Positions 63,394 through 64,000 of a stretch of 64,000 nt of DNA are shown one piece after another; position 1 is the stretch's first letter; every line of letters begins with the position of its first letter. Under the pieces are notes generated by a model, which was not told the DNA's origin, searched no databases, and saw only the letters and a list, made by a program, of their open reading frames with translations. This stretch comes from Skeletonema tropicum (Eukaryota; Bacillariophyta; Thalassiosirophyceae; Thalassiosirales; Thalassiosiraceae), in NCBI GenBank assembly GCA_037178625.1, contig CM074128.1, positions 62,001 to 126,000 on the forward strand, written 5' to 3'. The translations under genes were made by a program, and so were the position numbers.

Positions 63394-64000
63394 ATGGCTT
63401 CTTATTCATCGATTACAGTTGCTGGCGGCAAACGCTACAAGCAATCATCAGCCGACCGCAGTGATGCTATCTCTTCAAATGGCAATCATGGCAGCACGAA
63501 GCAGCCTCCCGCTAAGATCCAACCTTATCATTATCAAGGCATTCCCGTCAACGATGGAAAGAAAAGAAAACAGGAGGCACCTGCTAATCACTTGGGCTCC
63601 GTTTCATCACTCAGCCCTGGCATCGTTGCCTTTCAACCGCCGATCTTTAAATTTCGTGCATCGTTTGAGGTTCTTGAAAATATTCCAAACACCATCATCA
63701 ACTTCAAAAACAACAGCTTCAACTTCAACAACAACAGCAGCAGCAGCAGCAAACGTGCCGCATTTTCTGAAAGCAATTCTTCAGCAGAACCTGCTACCAA
63801 AAGAGTAAAGTCAATCATACCTACCCCTACGCAGGCAGCACCAAAGGTGTTGCGCAAGAAGAAGTGCCGCTCCTACAATGGTCGTAAAAAGAGGAGTCCT
63901 TCAGTTGATGAGAATGAAGCGTCCCCAGCGATATTTGCCTACAAAGGCAAAGCTACTAATGCAACAACTGCTCCAACTAAAGTCACAGTCACAGCTACAG
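63394..64000 (+). CDS. Acidic low-complexity IQ-motif protein, unit 4 (partial, 3' end outside window)
   Basis: It starts MASYSSITVAGGKRY at 63394 and is open to the window edge. A one-base deletion (CAAACAGACTACG for CAAACAGAACTACG) lies just upstream of the ATG and leaves the frame intact. A six-base deletion shortens FAYKDKGKATN to FAYKGKATN in frame. The IQ motif would fall beyond the window. Confidence 0.7.
   Translation, partial: MASYSSITVAGGKRYKQSSADRSDAISSNGNHGSTKQPPAKIQPYHYQGIPVNDGKKRKQEAPANHLGSVSSLSPGIVAFQPPIFKFRASFEVLENIPNTIINFKNNSFNFNNNSSSSSKRAAFSESNSSAEPATKRVKSIIPTPTQAAPKVLRKKKCRSYNGRKKRSPSVDENEASPAIFAYKGKATNATTAPTKVTVTAT

Larger units (their letters stand above)
61116..64000 (+). 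repeat. 5.4-kb tandem array, unit 4 (cut by window edge)
   Basis: It continues past the window, so the array has at least four units. It carries a one-base deletion just before the gene start and an in-frame six-base deletion in the gene. Confidence 0.95.

Noticed and set aside
1..64000. tRNA, rRNA, CRISPR arrays, bacterial operons or ribosome binding sites
   Set aside because: None was seen. The gene style and repeats are eukaryotic, and repeats of CRISPR size with unique spacers are absent.

Overview
The window looks like nuclear DNA of a eukaryotic alga, most likely a diatom or a related stramenopile. The clues are large, mostly intronless genes; an OPR/RAP organelle-RNA-type protein; ankyrin repeats of the xLPLHxAV...LLIKEYPD type; a BTB fragment; MITE-like elements; and no bacterial operon signals. 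The organism assignment is inference from protein character only.

Region 1 to 31.3 kb is a cluster of recently duplicated genes. Five loci belong to one family with N-terminal ankyrin repeats followed by a KAP-type P-loop NTPase with membrane segments inside it, the same domain order as animal Kidins220/ARMS. Only 7332-10352 is intact. The copy at 1-2371 has an internal deletion plus frameshift. The copy at 4681-5269 is an ankyrin stub joined to a BTB-SAP fragment. Those at 21944-24873 and 28173-31258 each carry one single-base frameshift. Four of the five are head-to-head with another gene: two with a single-pass membrane protein carrying a thrombospondin-type-3-like calcium motif (5655-6632, 10749-11729), and two with a DDI1-like retropepsin gene that has a signal peptide (25497-27431 intact, 18414-20434 decayed). 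DUF726/TMCO4-like 3' remnants lie tail-to-tail with two of the NTPase genes. An OPR/RAP gene (12349-16431) and a PIF1-like helicase remnant separate the two halves.

Region 31.4 to 38.9 kb holds no recognisable gene. It contains a roughly 180-bp direct repeat flanking 5.5 kb of degenerate, internally repetitive DNA, a candidate decayed retroelement. Region 38.9 to 42.9 kb holds three more members of the membrane/TSP3 family: one fragment and two intact genes, one of them with a three-fold internal 45-residue repeat. All four intact members share a bipartite upstream motif about 120 bp before the ATG. Region 42.9 to 45.0 kb is unassigned.

From 44988 to the end the window is a tandem array of near-identical 5.37-5.38-kb units, three complete and one cut by the window edge. 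Each carries one copy of an acidic, low-complexity, probably nuclear protein with an IQ motif, a TGACGTCA site upstream, and a 24-bp palindrome made of telomere-like sequence downstream.

How the parts may work together is inference. The ankyrin-KAP proteins look like a rapidly diversifying membrane-associated NTPase family whose ankyrin part varies while the NTPase part and the neighbouring genes stay similar, the pattern expected of recognition proteins. Nothing in the sequence proves an immune role.
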